Below are positions 1-7,423 of a DNA stretch of 12,262 nt, piece after piece. The DNA is from Candidatus Bathyarchaeota archaeon. GTDB taxonomy: Archaea; Thermoproteota; Bathyarchaeia; RBG-16-48-13; JAGMEO01. The stretch covers positions 1-12,262 of the forward strand of contig JAUVYS010000024.1 in the NCBI GenBank assembly GCA_030602965.1. Direction: 5' to 3'. Numbering within the stretch: position 1 is the first letter of the stretch; every line of letters starts with the position of its first letter. The position numbers were made by a program, and so were the translations under genes. The notes beneath the pieces were generated by a model. The model worked only from the letters and a program-made list of their open reading frames with translations. It had not been told where the DNA came from and made no database searches.

Positions 1-931
1 TGTCAATCCACATTCTTCCACCGCCTCCTTCACAGCAAAGACTTCGTTGTCTTGAGCGGTCAAACTCTAGCAGTTCCACGCCTGGTATATTCTCGATGAT
101 TTTTCTAGGCTCGTCGTAAATTCCATTCTGCTTGCCCAAGAAGCATGGATCATGGTAAATCACCTTCTTGTTCAACTTCTTTGAAAATTTTAACTTACCA
201 TCTTCGATCAGGTTGGCAAGCAGTTGAGTGTGATGTTGAAACTCAAAATCTGTTTGTCCATATCTATTTTTGAACGCATGATATGAATGGGGACACGATG
301 TAAACGCCTGTTTCACATTGTATTTGTTGAATAATTTTTTGTTCTCTTCAACTAGAAACTTATACAGGCCTTTTTCTCCCATTCCATAAACTTCGTTTCC
401 GCAACAGTTTTCTTTGTTGCCAAAGGTTCCAAAGTTCAATCCCGACTTTTGTAGACAGTTCACAAGACTCTTTGCCACTTCTTGGACTCTGGAGTCATAT
501 GCCGGAGTACAACCAACAAAGTAAAGGAATTCTGCGCCATCTGAAATGTGTTTTACGTTCAAGTCTTGAGCCCAATCAGACCTTTTGGTTCTTATTATTC
601 CCCAAGAGTTGCCGTTCTTGAAGATGCTTTCCAACGTATCTCGTAGAGTAGGTGCAATTTCACCTTTTTCAACTAACAGGCTGCGAACGTCAATTAGAAA
701 TTCGTATGGGTTTATCTCTTTCGGACAGCGGATTCCACAGCTGGCACAGGTTGTGCAGCTCCATACTTCATCTTCTGGATGCTTTGTTATCTCATTGCTG
801 ATGGCGACTTCGCGCATGTACTTTCTGATGTTTAAACCCACTTTTCTTGAAACCGGGCAGCTTCCGGTGCATATCCCACACTGAATACATTCAAGTAAGT
901 TATGTTTCTGTTGAAGCTCTTGAGCGTTCAT
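1..931 (-). CDS. HdrD-like (4Fe-4S)/CCG-domain oxidoreductase, C-terminus cut by window edge
   Basis: Reading the minus strand from the ATG at 931 gives 310 residues before the window edge; perhaps 70-100 C-terminal residues are missing. Residues 15-25 (CIQCGICTGSCP) and 59-69 (CTTCASCGIRCP) are two complete 4Fe-4S ferredoxin motifs. Two CCG (cysteine-rich) domains follow: C141, C176-C177 and C213, then C263 and C299-C300 in LCCEGGGGRMW. This is the HdrC+HdrB-type fusion known as HdrD-like, the kind often found beside Etf and acyl-CoA dehydrogenase genes. Such proteins pass electrons between flavoproteins and a disulfide, quinone or partner complex; the acceptor here is unknown. Odd point: the first CCG domain ends CPHS, with Ser216 where the family normally has Cys. 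The gene is divergent from hdrA with an 86-92 base spacer and a TATA-like box about 34 bases before the ATG. The ribosome binding site is weak. Family call is firm, partner is inferred. Confidence 0.88.
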   Translation of the reverse strand, partial: MNAQELQQKHNLLECIQCGICTGSCPVSRKVGLNIRKYMREVAISNEITKHPEDEVWSCTTCASCGIRCPKEINPYEFLIDVRSLLVEKGEIAPTLRDTLESIFKNGNSWGIIRTKRSDWAQDLNVKHISDGAEFLYFVGCTPAYDSRVQEVAKSLVNCLQKSGLNFGTFGNKENCCGNEVYGMGEKGLYKFLVEENKKLFNKYNVKQAFTSCPHSYHAFKNRYGQTDFEFQHHTQLLANLIEDGKLKFSKKLNKKVIYHDPCFLGKQNGIYDEPRKIIENIPGVELLEFDRSRQRSLCCEGGGGRMWID

Positions 932-960
932 TTTCAACCTATCGATTGCCAAGAATAAGA

Positions 961-971
961 ATATAAAATAA
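961..971 (-). promoter_or_regulatory. Putative archaeal TATA box for the HdrD-like gene
   Basis: On the minus strand this reads TTATTTTATAT, centred about 34 bases before the ATG at 931. An archaeal start site 25-27 bases downstream would leave a leader of only several bases, in keeping with the absence of a strong ribosome binding site. It lies in the short AT-rich spacer shared with hdrA. Inference from position and composition only. Confidence 0.4.
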
Positions 972-973
972 GC

Positions 974-985
974 GCTTTAATCAAT
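974..985 (+). promoter_or_regulatory. Possible TATA element for the hdrA-etf operon
   Basis: The run CTTTAATCAATA would place transcription start near 1004, leaving a leader of about 20 bases that carries GGTGG at 1013-1017, six bases before the TTG at 1024. A second AT-rich run at 990-1000 is closer but would barely allow the ribosome binding site to be transcribed. The choice between them is uncertain. Confidence 0.3.
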
Positions 986-1023
986 AAGAATAAAAATATA
1001 ACAATAGTTACTGGTGGTTGCTT

Positions 1024-3384
1024 TTGGCAGAAGATGAGTTCCCTAGAATAGGTATCTTCGTTTGTGAGTGTGGTGGAAACATAGGCGATGTCGTGGACGT
1101 AAAGGCTATTGTAAATATAGTAAAGAATTGGGATAATGTCGTAGTGGCCAAACATCACAAATATTTGTGCTCAAAACCAGCCCAAGAGATTATGATCAAT
1201 GCCATAAAGAAGAGGAATCTGGATCGAGTCTTAGTAGCTAGCTGTACGCCTAGAATGCACCTCGCTACTTTCCAAAGTGTTCTAGAACGGGCGGATCTGA
1301 ATCCTTACATGCTTGAGTTCATCAACATTAGGGAACATTGTTCTTGGGCTCATGGTCCACAACCCTCTGAAGAAGCCACAAGAAAGGCTATCAGTCTGAT
1401 CAGAGGCAGCTACGAACGAAGCTTAGTCCTCGAACCATTAGAAACCATCAGCGAGAAATGCTCCAGAGAAATCCTGGTCATAGGCGGAGGCATTGCAGGG
1501 ATCACAGCTGCCCTTGAACTTGGCTATTTAGGCTATAATGTTCATCTCTTGGATAGAAAGCCGAGTATCGGCGGAAACATGGCGAAGCTGACAAAGGTAT
1601 TTCCAACCCTTGACTGCGCTCAATGCATTCTCACCCCGCGAATGGCTGAGGTTGGAAGAAATCCAAATGTGAATCTACTTTCTTATGCTGAAGTTCAAGA
1701 TGTCAGTGGACGCCCAGGTAACTACAACGTAAAAGTTTTCATGAAACCGCGAGGCGTAGACATTGAGACATGTAAAAGCTGCGGGGTATGTACAACAGTC
1801 TGCCCAGTAACTGTGCCAGACGAATTCAATGAGGGTTTATCACAAAGGAAAGCGGCATACATAGAATTTTCGCAGGCTGTACCTTCAGCTTATGTTATTG
1901 ATTTTGATGCTTGCACAAAATGTGAAATATGTGTACAGAAATGCCCTTCAAAAACCATCAACCTAGATGATGAAGGAAAAACAATTACCTTGAACGTGGG
2001 CGCCATTATTATGGCCACTGGCTATGAGCTTTATGAAGCTCAAAAGCTTGAAAATTACGGTTATGGAGTTTATGATGATGTCATAACTATGATGCAGCTT
2101 GAGAGAATCACCTCAGCTTCGGGGCCAACAGGTGGTTACGTGAAGAAAGCTAATGGTAGGGATGTCAAGAAGATTGCCATTCTTCTCTGTGCTGGTTCTA
2201 GAGATAAGAACTATATTGTTTACTGCAGTCGTATCTGTTGTATGTATGCTTTGAAGCAGGCTTTTGTTCTCAAGAAGATGCTTGGTATAGATGTTTACGT
2301 TTATTACACGGACATTCGAGCTACTGGAAAGGGTTATGAAGAGCTTTATTGGCGAAACCAAGAAGCAGGAGTTATATTCATACGTGGAAAGGTAGCTGAA
2401 GTCTGGAAAAATAACGATGGCAAACTTACAGTAACCGCTGAGGACACCTTAATGGGTGATGTAACCGATGAAAGCTTTGACTTGGTCGCATTGGCTACAC
2501 CGATGGTTCCTCCAGCTACACTCAAAGAGCTTGCTGATAAGATGAATCTTCCTCTTGGTGAAGACAGATTCATACAAGAGAAACATCCAAAACTTGATCC
2601 GGTGGACTCCCTTGTTACAGGGGTTTTTGCTTGTGGATGTGCCTTGAGCCCGAAGGATGTTCGTGACACGGTTTCCGACGCCTTGGGTGCTGCTGCAAAA
2701 GCTTCTCTATTCCTAAAAAGTGAATATATTAGCACGAGTCCTGAAAAAGCATACGTGATTCCAGAATTATGTAACGGTTCCAAGGTCTGTATCAATACTT
2801 GTCCGGTAAACGCAATTACTTTGGAAAATGGAAAAGCTAAGATTGATCCATTTTCGTGCATTGGATGTGGAGCGTGCATCCCTGTGTGCCCAAATGAAGC
2901 TATCGATTTTAAGAATTCAACTATAAATCAGATGAAGGGTCACATGAAGGGCGTATTGATGGATAAGGACGCTGGGGAGGTTAGGATAATTGCGTTTGTA
3001 GATAAGAGTGTTGGTTATACGGGAATGGACTTTCTTGGTTTAGACCGCATCAATTACCCAGAAAGTGTCAGGATCATTCCTGTTCCATCAACAGCAATCA
3101 TAGGTTTGAAGCATATTCTTTACTCTTTTGCCTTCGGGGCTGATGGGGTCTTGGTGATTGAGGGTCAACAAGACATCGACGAGAAGTTTACGAAGAAGAG
3201 GATGATTGAGATGGGTCGTTCGCTTAAAGAGTTTGGAATAAAAAGTATGCGTGTTCGGTACAGCTATGTTCCTTTACCTGTTTATAAGAAAGCAGCTGAT
3301 TTATTCACAAGATTTACAGAGAGAATTAAGAAATTTGGGCCTCTTCCAGAAGAGAAACGCAAGGTTGCAGAGCAACAGGTTTGA
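1024..3384 (+). CDS. hdrA: HdrA-type flavin/iron-sulfur protein fused to a cysteine-free MvhD-like domain
   Basis: 786 residues from the TTG at 1024, chosen because GGTGG lies six bases upstream; a TTG at 1018 would add two residues. Order: HdrA N-terminal domain (CECGG near 14, REHCSW near 105); FAD-binding fold with GGGIAG at 154-159 and the CAQC pair at 198/201; inserted ferredoxin with full motifs at 250-260 and 297-307; HdrA core with CAGSRD at 389 and YCSRICC at 400-406; C-terminal ferredoxin at 583-622; MvhD/FlpD-like domain from about 653. HdrA is the flavin-bifurcating or confurcating subunit of heterodisulfide reductase complexes. Two oddities: the first C-terminal cluster has Ser586 in place of its second Cys, and the MvhD-like domain, still recognisable from DFLGLDRINYPESVRII and FGADGVLV, contains no Cys although the family normally binds a 2Fe-2S cluster. 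It heads an operon with etfBA and acyl-CoA dehydrogenase, suggesting Etf is its electron partner. HdrA identity is firm; role is inferred. Confidence 0.93.
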   Translation: MAEDEFPRIGIFVCECGGNIGDVVDVKAIVNIVKNWDNVVVAKHHKYLCSKPAQEIMINAIKKRNLDRVLVASCTPRMHLATFQSVLERADLNPYMLEFINIREHCSWAHGPQPSEEATRKAISLIRGSYERSLVLEPLETISEKCSREILVIGGGIAGITAALELGYLGYNVHLLDRKPSIGGNMAKLTKVFPTLDCAQCILTPRMAEVGRNPNVNLLSYAEVQDVSGRPGNYNVKVFMKPRGVDIETCKSCGVCTTVCPVTVPDEFNEGLSQRKAAYIEFSQAVPSAYVIDFDACTKCEICVQKCPSKTINLDDEGKTITLNVGAIIMATGYELYEAQKLENYGYGVYDDVITMMQLERITSASGPTGGYVKKANGRDVKKIAILLCAGSRDKNYIVYCSRICCMYALKQAFVLKKMLGIDVYVYYTDIRATGKGYEELYWRNQEAGVIFIRGKVAEVWKNNDGKLTVTAEDTLMGDVTDESFDLVALATPMVPPATLKELADKMNLPLGEDRFIQEKHPKLDPVDSLVTGVFACGCALSPKDVRDTVSDALGAAAKASLFLKSEYISTSPEKAYVIPELCNGSKVCINTCPVNAITLENGKAKIDPFSCIGCGACIPVCPNEAIDFKNSTINQMKGHMKGVLMDKDAGEVRIIAFVDKSVGYTGMDFLGLDRINYPESVRIIPVPSTAIIGLKHILYSFAFGADGVLVIEGQQDIDEKFTKKRMIEMGRSLKEFGIKSMRVRYSYVPLPVYKKAADLFTRFTERIKKFGPLPEEKRKVAEQQV

Positions 3385-3385
3385 T

Positions 3386-3520
3386 ATGAATCTTTCCACT
3401 TTTTTATCTGAAATTCTTGGTCTCATTTTTTTTAAAACGGTGCTCGGTTTTGCGGAGGGATTTGTAGAAAAAGTAATAATGATGGAATGGAAATTGATGA
3501 TTGAGGGAAAGGAAGTTTGA
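3386..3520 (+). CDS. Possible 44-residue small ORF between hdrA and etfB
   Basis: ATG one base after the hdrA stop, ending in a TGA that overlaps the etfB TTG start as TTGA, an arrangement typical of translational coupling. AGGT lies about nine bases upstream of the ATG. The peptide begins MNLSTFLSEILGLIFF and is rich in hydrophobic residues with scattered charges, so it might form one amphipathic or membrane-associated helix. No family recognised. A run of eight T at about 3425-3432 inside it could instead be a terminator for hdrA, or part of a TATA-like TTTTAAAA for etfB. The ORF may therefore be only spacer; confidence is low. Confidence 0.28.
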   Translation: MNLSTFLSEILGLIFFKTVLGFAEGFVEKVIMMEWKLMIEGKEV

Positions 3521-4305
3521 ACATAATTGTTTGTGTTAAACATGTTCCTGAGACAGCAGAAGCAGACATTAAAATCGACTCTGAAGAGAAAAGTATAGAG
3601 TTATCTGGACTCGTCTTCGACATCAACGAGTGGGATAACTACGCATTGGAAGAAGCAGTTCTCTTAAAAGAAAAACATGGTGGAACGGTCACAGCAATAA
3701 CTGTAGGCTCTGAAGATTCAGAGAGCACTCTAAGAAAATGTTTAGCTAGAGGATCAGACAAGGCTATACGACTCACTGACAAAAGGTTTGAAGAGTCTGA
3801 TAGTTATGCTATTGCGAAGATTCTTCACAGTGTGATCAAGAATTTACCTTTTGACTTGATTTTGACTGGAGTGCAGGCTGACGATGTTGGCTATGCGATG
3901 GTTGGACCTATACTTGCAGGGTTACTTGGAATTCCCCATGCAACGATGGTTAAAAAAATCGAGTTAAGTGACGGTGCATCCAAAGTTAACCGGGAATTAG
4001 AGGGAGGATTGGAAGAGGTAGTTGAGTTAAAGTTGCCTGCTCTCTTTTCCATACAGACCGGAATTAACGAGCCTAGATACGTTTCTATCATGGGTATAAG
4101 AAAAGCAATGCAGAAGGAGATCAAGGTTCTAAGCTTGGGCGACTTAGAATTGAACAAAAACGATGTTGGCGTGGCAGGTTCGTGGATTAAGATAGAGAAG
4201 ATCTATGTGCCTCCAGCAGAGAAACAAACAGAATACATCGAGGGAAGCCCTGAGGAAGTTGCCACCAAAATTATTGAAATCATAAAGTCACGGGGGTTGA
4301 TATAA
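3517..4305 (+). CDS. etfB: Electron transfer flavoprotein beta subunit
   Basis: 262 residues, the usual EtfB length. It opens MNIIVCVKHVPET, the standard first strand of the family, which supports the TTG start at 3517; GAGGGAAAGG just upstream serves as ribosome binding site. Family landmarks: INEWDNYALEEAVLLKE (36-52), ARGSDKAIRL (77-86), TGVQADDVGYAMVGP (117-131) in the nucleotide-binding region, LEGG (161-164) and GINEPRYVSIMGIRKA (182-197). With EtfA it forms a cytoplasmic FAD/AMP or two-FAD heterodimer that accepts electrons from acyl-CoA dehydrogenases. Whether this pair bifurcates cannot be settled by eye. Its stop is followed directly by the EtfA reading frame with no spacer. Confidence 0.95.
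   Translation: MNIIVCVKHVPETAEADIKIDSEEKSIELSGLVFDINEWDNYALEEAVLLKEKHGGTVTAITVGSEDSESTLRKCLARGSDKAIRLTDKRFEESDSYAIAKILHSVIKNLPFDLILTGVQADDVGYAMVGPILAGLLGIPHATMVKKIELSDGASKVNRELEGGLEEVVELKLPALFSIQTGINEPRYVSIMGIRKAMQKEIKVLSLGDLELNKNDVGVAGSWIKIEKIYVPPAEKQTEYIEGSPEEVATKIIEIIKSRGLI
4292..4301 (+). promoter_or_regulatory. Ribosome binding site for etfA inside the end of etfB
   Basis: GGGGGTTGAT closely resembles the archaeal consensus GGAGGTGAT and lies over the last codons of etfB. Its G run is about ten bases before the CTG at 4306 but 28 before the TTG at 4324, so it favours starting EtfA at the CTG. Confidence 0.55.
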
Positions 4306-5289
4306 CTGAAGAGAATCTTCGTCTTGGCTGAACATAGGAGAGGCGATCTTCGAGATATCACTCATGAAATGTTGAGTAAAGGAAGAGAGTTAGCAGAAAA
4401 AAACGGCGCAAGTTTAACAGCGTTGCTCCTTGGTCATGACATCAAAGGTTTCGCAAGTAAGCTTACAGATCAAGCTAATGAGGTCTGGGTCGTTGATGAT
4501 CTGAGGTTAAAAAACTTTAACGCAGAAGCATATCAGAGAATTTTATCCTCTTTAATAACTGAATACAAACCTTTACTGACCTTGATTGGCCATACAGCGT
4601 TTGGTGTTGATCTTGCCCCTAGACTAGCTATTGAGCTAGGTATCCCGCTAACTACAGACTGTTTGGATATTGATTTTGAAGGAGGAGTGTTATCTGTCAT
4701 TCGCCAAATGTATGGTGGAAAAGTAAACGCTGAAGCATTACTTAAAGAAGCCGAAAGCTACATCGTTACGATCCGTCCTGCAGCCTTCGAAGCAAAAGAG
4801 GGAGAACCCCTTGGGGGTGAAATAGTCGATGTTGCTTCTTCGCTGAAGGAGGATGTTAAAAATAAGAAGTTTATTGAGTATGTTGAGCCATCTGTCGGTG
4901 ATGTGGACGTCACAGCAGCCGAAATTATAATTGCGATAGGCCGCGGAATCAAGGACAAAGATAACATTACATTAGTTCAAGAATTAGCAGACGCCCTTGG
5001 AGGTGTCTTGGCCTGTTCCCGGCCCATTGTAGATAAAGAATGGCTCCCAAAGGATAGGCAGGTAGGAACCTCTGGAAAAACGGTGAAGCCTAAGCTATAC
5101 ATCGCTATGGGTATAAGTGGGGCTTTTCAGCATGTGGCTGGTATGAAGAGCTCTGACCTAGTATTTGTGGTAAACAAAGATGCGAAAGCACCGTTCTTCA
5201 GTGTAGCTGACTATGGTGTAATAAACGACATGTTTAAAATTGTACCTGCTTTGAAGAATAAAATATATGAGATTAAAACAATAACTTAA
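4306..5289 (+). CDS. etfA: Electron transfer flavoprotein alpha subunit, probable CTG start
   Basis: The frame opens directly after the etfB TAA. Read from CTG at 4306 it begins (M)KRIFVLAEHRRGDLRDIT, the normal EtfA N-terminus with its first beta strand; the first conventional start, TTG at 4324, would remove KRIFVL and is a poor fit. From CTG the protein has 327 residues, the family's usual size. The C-terminal FAD-binding half is fully conserved: AIGRGIKDKDN, ACSRPIVDKEWLP, RQVGTSGKTVKPKLYIA, GISGAFQHVAGM, APFFSVADYGVINDMF. EtfA holds the redox-active FAD and passes electrons from acyl-CoA dehydrogenase to an acceptor, here probably the HdrA/HdrD-like proteins encoded upstream. EtfB and EtfA share one frame separated by a single TAA, so a read-through fusion is an alternative to CTG initiation. 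Identity is certain, start is inferred. Confidence 0.95.
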   Translation: MKRIFVLAEHRRGDLRDITHEMLSKGRELAEKNGASLTALLLGHDIKGFASKLTDQANEVWVVDDLRLKNFNAEAYQRILSSLITEYKPLLTLIGHTAFGVDLAPRLAIELGIPLTTDCLDIDFEGGVLSVIRQMYGGKVNAEALLKEAESYIVTIRPAAFEAKEGEPLGGEIVDVASSLKEDVKNKKFIEYVEPSVGDVDVTAAEIIIAIGRGIKDKDNITLVQELADALGGVLACSRPIVDKEWLPKDRQVGTSGKTVKPKLYIAMGISGAFQHVAGMKSSDLVFVVNKDAKAPFFSVADYGVINDMFKIVPALKNKIYEIKTIT

Positions 5290-5306
5290 CCAATAAGGTG
5301 AAAAAA

Positions 5307-6446
5307 TTGGATTTTGAACTAACTAAGGAACAAAAAGAGATTCAAAAAGCCGCTCGCGAATTCGCAGATAAAGAGTTGACACCGGAACTGGGAAGAGAGT
5401 ACGATAAAAAAGAAGAATTTCCACATGAACTCCACAAGAAAGCAGCTAAACTAGGTTTCATTGGTTGCCACTTCGAAGAGTCATATGGAGGACAAGGCTT
5501 AGGCATTCTTGAAAACTTCTTGATCCTAGAAGAGTTTTGTAGGGCAGATTCAACGCTTGGAACAGCATTACTTGTATCCACCTTTGGCAGTGACATAATT
5601 GTGATGTTCGGGAACGACGAGCAAAAGCAGAAGTACCTTCCCAAAGTGGCAAGTGGTGAGTGGATAGCTTCTGGAGCAATCACAGAACCCGCTCATGGCA
5701 GCGACATCACCTCCATGGACACAACCGCTAAGCTTGATGGAGACAAGTATGTGATCAATGGCGGTAAGACCCTAATATCAAATGCTACAATTGCTGACTT
5801 TGCCTTCGTGCTTTGCCAGACAAAGCCTGACGCTGGACGTAGGGGACAAAGCGTGTTACTGGTTGATAATGGAACTGAAGGTTTTGATCAAACAAAAATC
5901 CACGGCAAAATGGGAATACGAGCATCACCTTCAGGCGAGTACTCTTTCAGTAACGTACGGGTTCCAAAGGGAAACCTAGTAGGTGTTGAGAACATGGGTT
6001 TCTACCACACTTTAGAGTTCTTAGACATAGGAAGGGCTGCAGTTGCCATGCAAGCTGTCGGAATGGCTCAAGGAGCGTTTGATCTCGCTCTGAAGTATGC
6101 AAAGGAGCGGACGCAGTTTGGACGCCCAATCTCCGATTTTCAAGCGACCCAGCACAAACTTGCTGATGCGGCAACCCAGATAGAAGCCGCAAGACTATTT
6201 GCCTATAAAACTGCTTGGTACCTTGATCAGGGTAGAATCATGCCAAAAATGACATGTATGGCAAAGAACTTTGCCACAAGGATGGCTGTGAAGGTCATAG
6301 ATGATTGTCTACAGATCTTTGGAGGATACGGCTACATAGCAGAGTATAACATTGAGCGTTTCTACCGTGACATTAGAGTAACAGATCTGTATGAGGGAAC
6401 AACAGAGATCCAGAAGAATATGATCTTCAGGTTCCTTACAAAGTAG
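5307..6446 (+). CDS. Acyl-CoA dehydrogenase
   Basis: 379 residues from the TTG at 5307, chosen because AAGGTG sits six bases upstream and the product then begins MDFELTKEQ, the usual start of the family; a GTG at 5298 would add three residues. The enzyme oxidises acyl-CoA to trans-2-enoyl-CoA with FAD and hands electrons to Etf. The N-terminal helical domain runs to about 120, the beta domain contains ITEPAHGSD (125-133), and the C-terminal helical domain has RTQFGRPISDFQ (268-279) and QIFGGYGYIAEYNIERFYRD (336-355). Glu363 in LYEGTTEIQ is the expected catalytic base at the short/medium-chain position. The usual Gly/Ala-Gly-Ser-Asp loop has His130 before GSD, a mild departure. Chain-length preference cannot be read by eye. 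It follows etfA by 17 bases in the same operon. Confidence 0.95.
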   Translation: MDFELTKEQKEIQKAAREFADKELTPELGREYDKKEEFPHELHKKAAKLGFIGCHFEESYGGQGLGILENFLILEEFCRADSTLGTALLVSTFGSDIIVMFGNDEQKQKYLPKVASGEWIASGAITEPAHGSDITSMDTTAKLDGDKYVINGGKTLISNATIADFAFVLCQTKPDAGRRGQSVLLVDNGTEGFDQTKIHGKMGIRASPSGEYSFSNVRVPKGNLVGVENMGFYHTLEFLDIGRAAVAMQAVGMAQGAFDLALKYAKERTQFGRPISDFQATQHKLADAATQIEAARLFAYKTAWYLDQGRIMPKMTCMAKNFATRMAVKVIDDCLQIFGGYGYIAEYNIERFYRDIRVTDLYEGTTEIQKNMIFRFLTK

Positions 6447-6477
6447 GATAACCCCAATCTTAAAGCGAGACAAAATA

Positions 6478-7422
6478 ATGTCTCTCACTGATGCGATTGT
6501 AAAAGTCTCAGTTCCAACTCCTTTTCCAGTTGGAGACGTAAACGTCTACATCATCAAGAGAGAGCCATTAACATTAATTGACGCAGGGCCTCTCACTGAG
6601 AAAGCTATGGCCATCATAGCTGACTCGCTTTCCACCCTAGGACATCAAATCCAAGACATTGAACAGATAATCCTTACACACGGTCACGTTGACCACTTTG
6701 GGCTTGTACGTAGATTAAAAAAAGAGTCTGGGGCAAAGGTGTATATTAACCCCAAAGACAACAGTAATGTTACAGAGTTCCCTGAGGAACAGAAGAGAAA
6801 AAACAGAGAAGGCCTTTCTAAATCCGGAGTACCACTAATAATAATGGAGAACACAGTTAACTTCATTCGTGATTACGGTGAGCCTGTTGAGGTTGACGGT
6901 TATCTTTTGAACAATGATGTGTTACGATTCAACAACATCGTTTTCAAAGTGATTCATACACCTGGGCATTCTCCTGGTTCAATTTGCCTTTTCGAAGAGA
7001 CCAAAGGAATACTAATTTCTGGCGACACTATACTCCAAGAAATCACCACGAACGCAATAAGTATAGCTAAAGAGGAGCGGGGTGAGCTAGCAACATATCT
7101 GAAAACCTTAAAGATGTTGACTGAGCTTCCAGTTAATATTGTTCTTCCAGGACACGGTGATAATTTCTCAAATCATAAACTTGTCGTTAAAAATTATATG
7201 AAGCAATACTTGAAAAGGAAGCAAAAAGTCTTGAGAAGTATTAGTGTTCATCCAAAGAATGCGTATCAAATCATGATTGATATTTTTGGACAGTTGATGG
7301 GAATGAACGTCTTCTTAGGAATGAGTGAAGTGTTAGGTCACTTGGATATTTTGATAAATGAGGGCCATGTGACCTCGCATGAAGATGAAAATCAAATTAT
7401 TTATAAAATAAAAGGGAAATAA
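6478..7422 (+). CDS. Metallo-beta-lactamase-fold hydrolase, LACTB2-like layout
   Basis: 314 residues, ATG start 31 bases after the acyl-CoA dehydrogenase stop. Metal ligands are all visible: THGHVDH (His68, His70, Asp72, His73), TPGHSPGS (His164), SGDT (Asp183) and LPGHGD (His226), giving a two-metal active site. A C-terminal segment of about 75 residues (240-314), with HPKNAYQIMIDIFG and a helix-turn-helix-like GHLDILINEGHV, resembles the winged-helix tail of LACTB2-type members. The family hydrolyses thioesters, phosphodiesters or RNA; placement at the end of an acyl-CoA operon makes an acyl-CoA or related thioester substrate attractive but unproven. The last codon stops one base before the stop of the opposing enoyl-CoA hydratase gene. 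Fold call is firm; substrate unknown. Confidence 0.9.
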   Translation: MSLTDAIVKVSVPTPFPVGDVNVYIIKREPLTLIDAGPLTEKAMAIIADSLSTLGHQIQDIEQIILTHGHVDHFGLVRRLKKESGAKVYINPKDNSNVTEFPEEQKRKNREGLSKSGVPLIIMENTVNFIRDYGEPVEVDGYLLNNDVLRFNNIVFKVIHTPGHSPGSICLFEETKGILISGDTILQEITTNAISIAKEERGELATYLKTLKMLTELPVNIVLPGHGDNFSNHKLVVKNYMKQYLKRKQKVLRSISVHPKNAYQIMIDIFGQLMGMNVFLGMSEVLGHLDILINEGHVTSHEDENQIIYKIKGK

Positions 7423-7423
7423 T

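Noticed and set aside
585..884. 99-codon plus-strand frame
   Set aside because: It lies wholly opposite the HdrD-like gene, whose Fe-S motifs are clear; its product has no recognisable motif.
2346..2879. 177-codon minus-strand frame opposite hdrA
   Set aside because: It is an antisense shadow of the conserved HdrA sequence, with Ser/Pro-rich low-complexity composition and no ribosome binding site.
3415..3440. Firm terminator after hdrA (T8 run)
   Set aside because: No hairpin, and the gap to etfB is short with packed frames; a T run alone cannot be told from chance or a TATA-like element here.
5342..5683. 113-codon minus-strand frame opposite acyl-CoA dehydrogenase
   Set aside because: Shadow of a strongly conserved coding strand.
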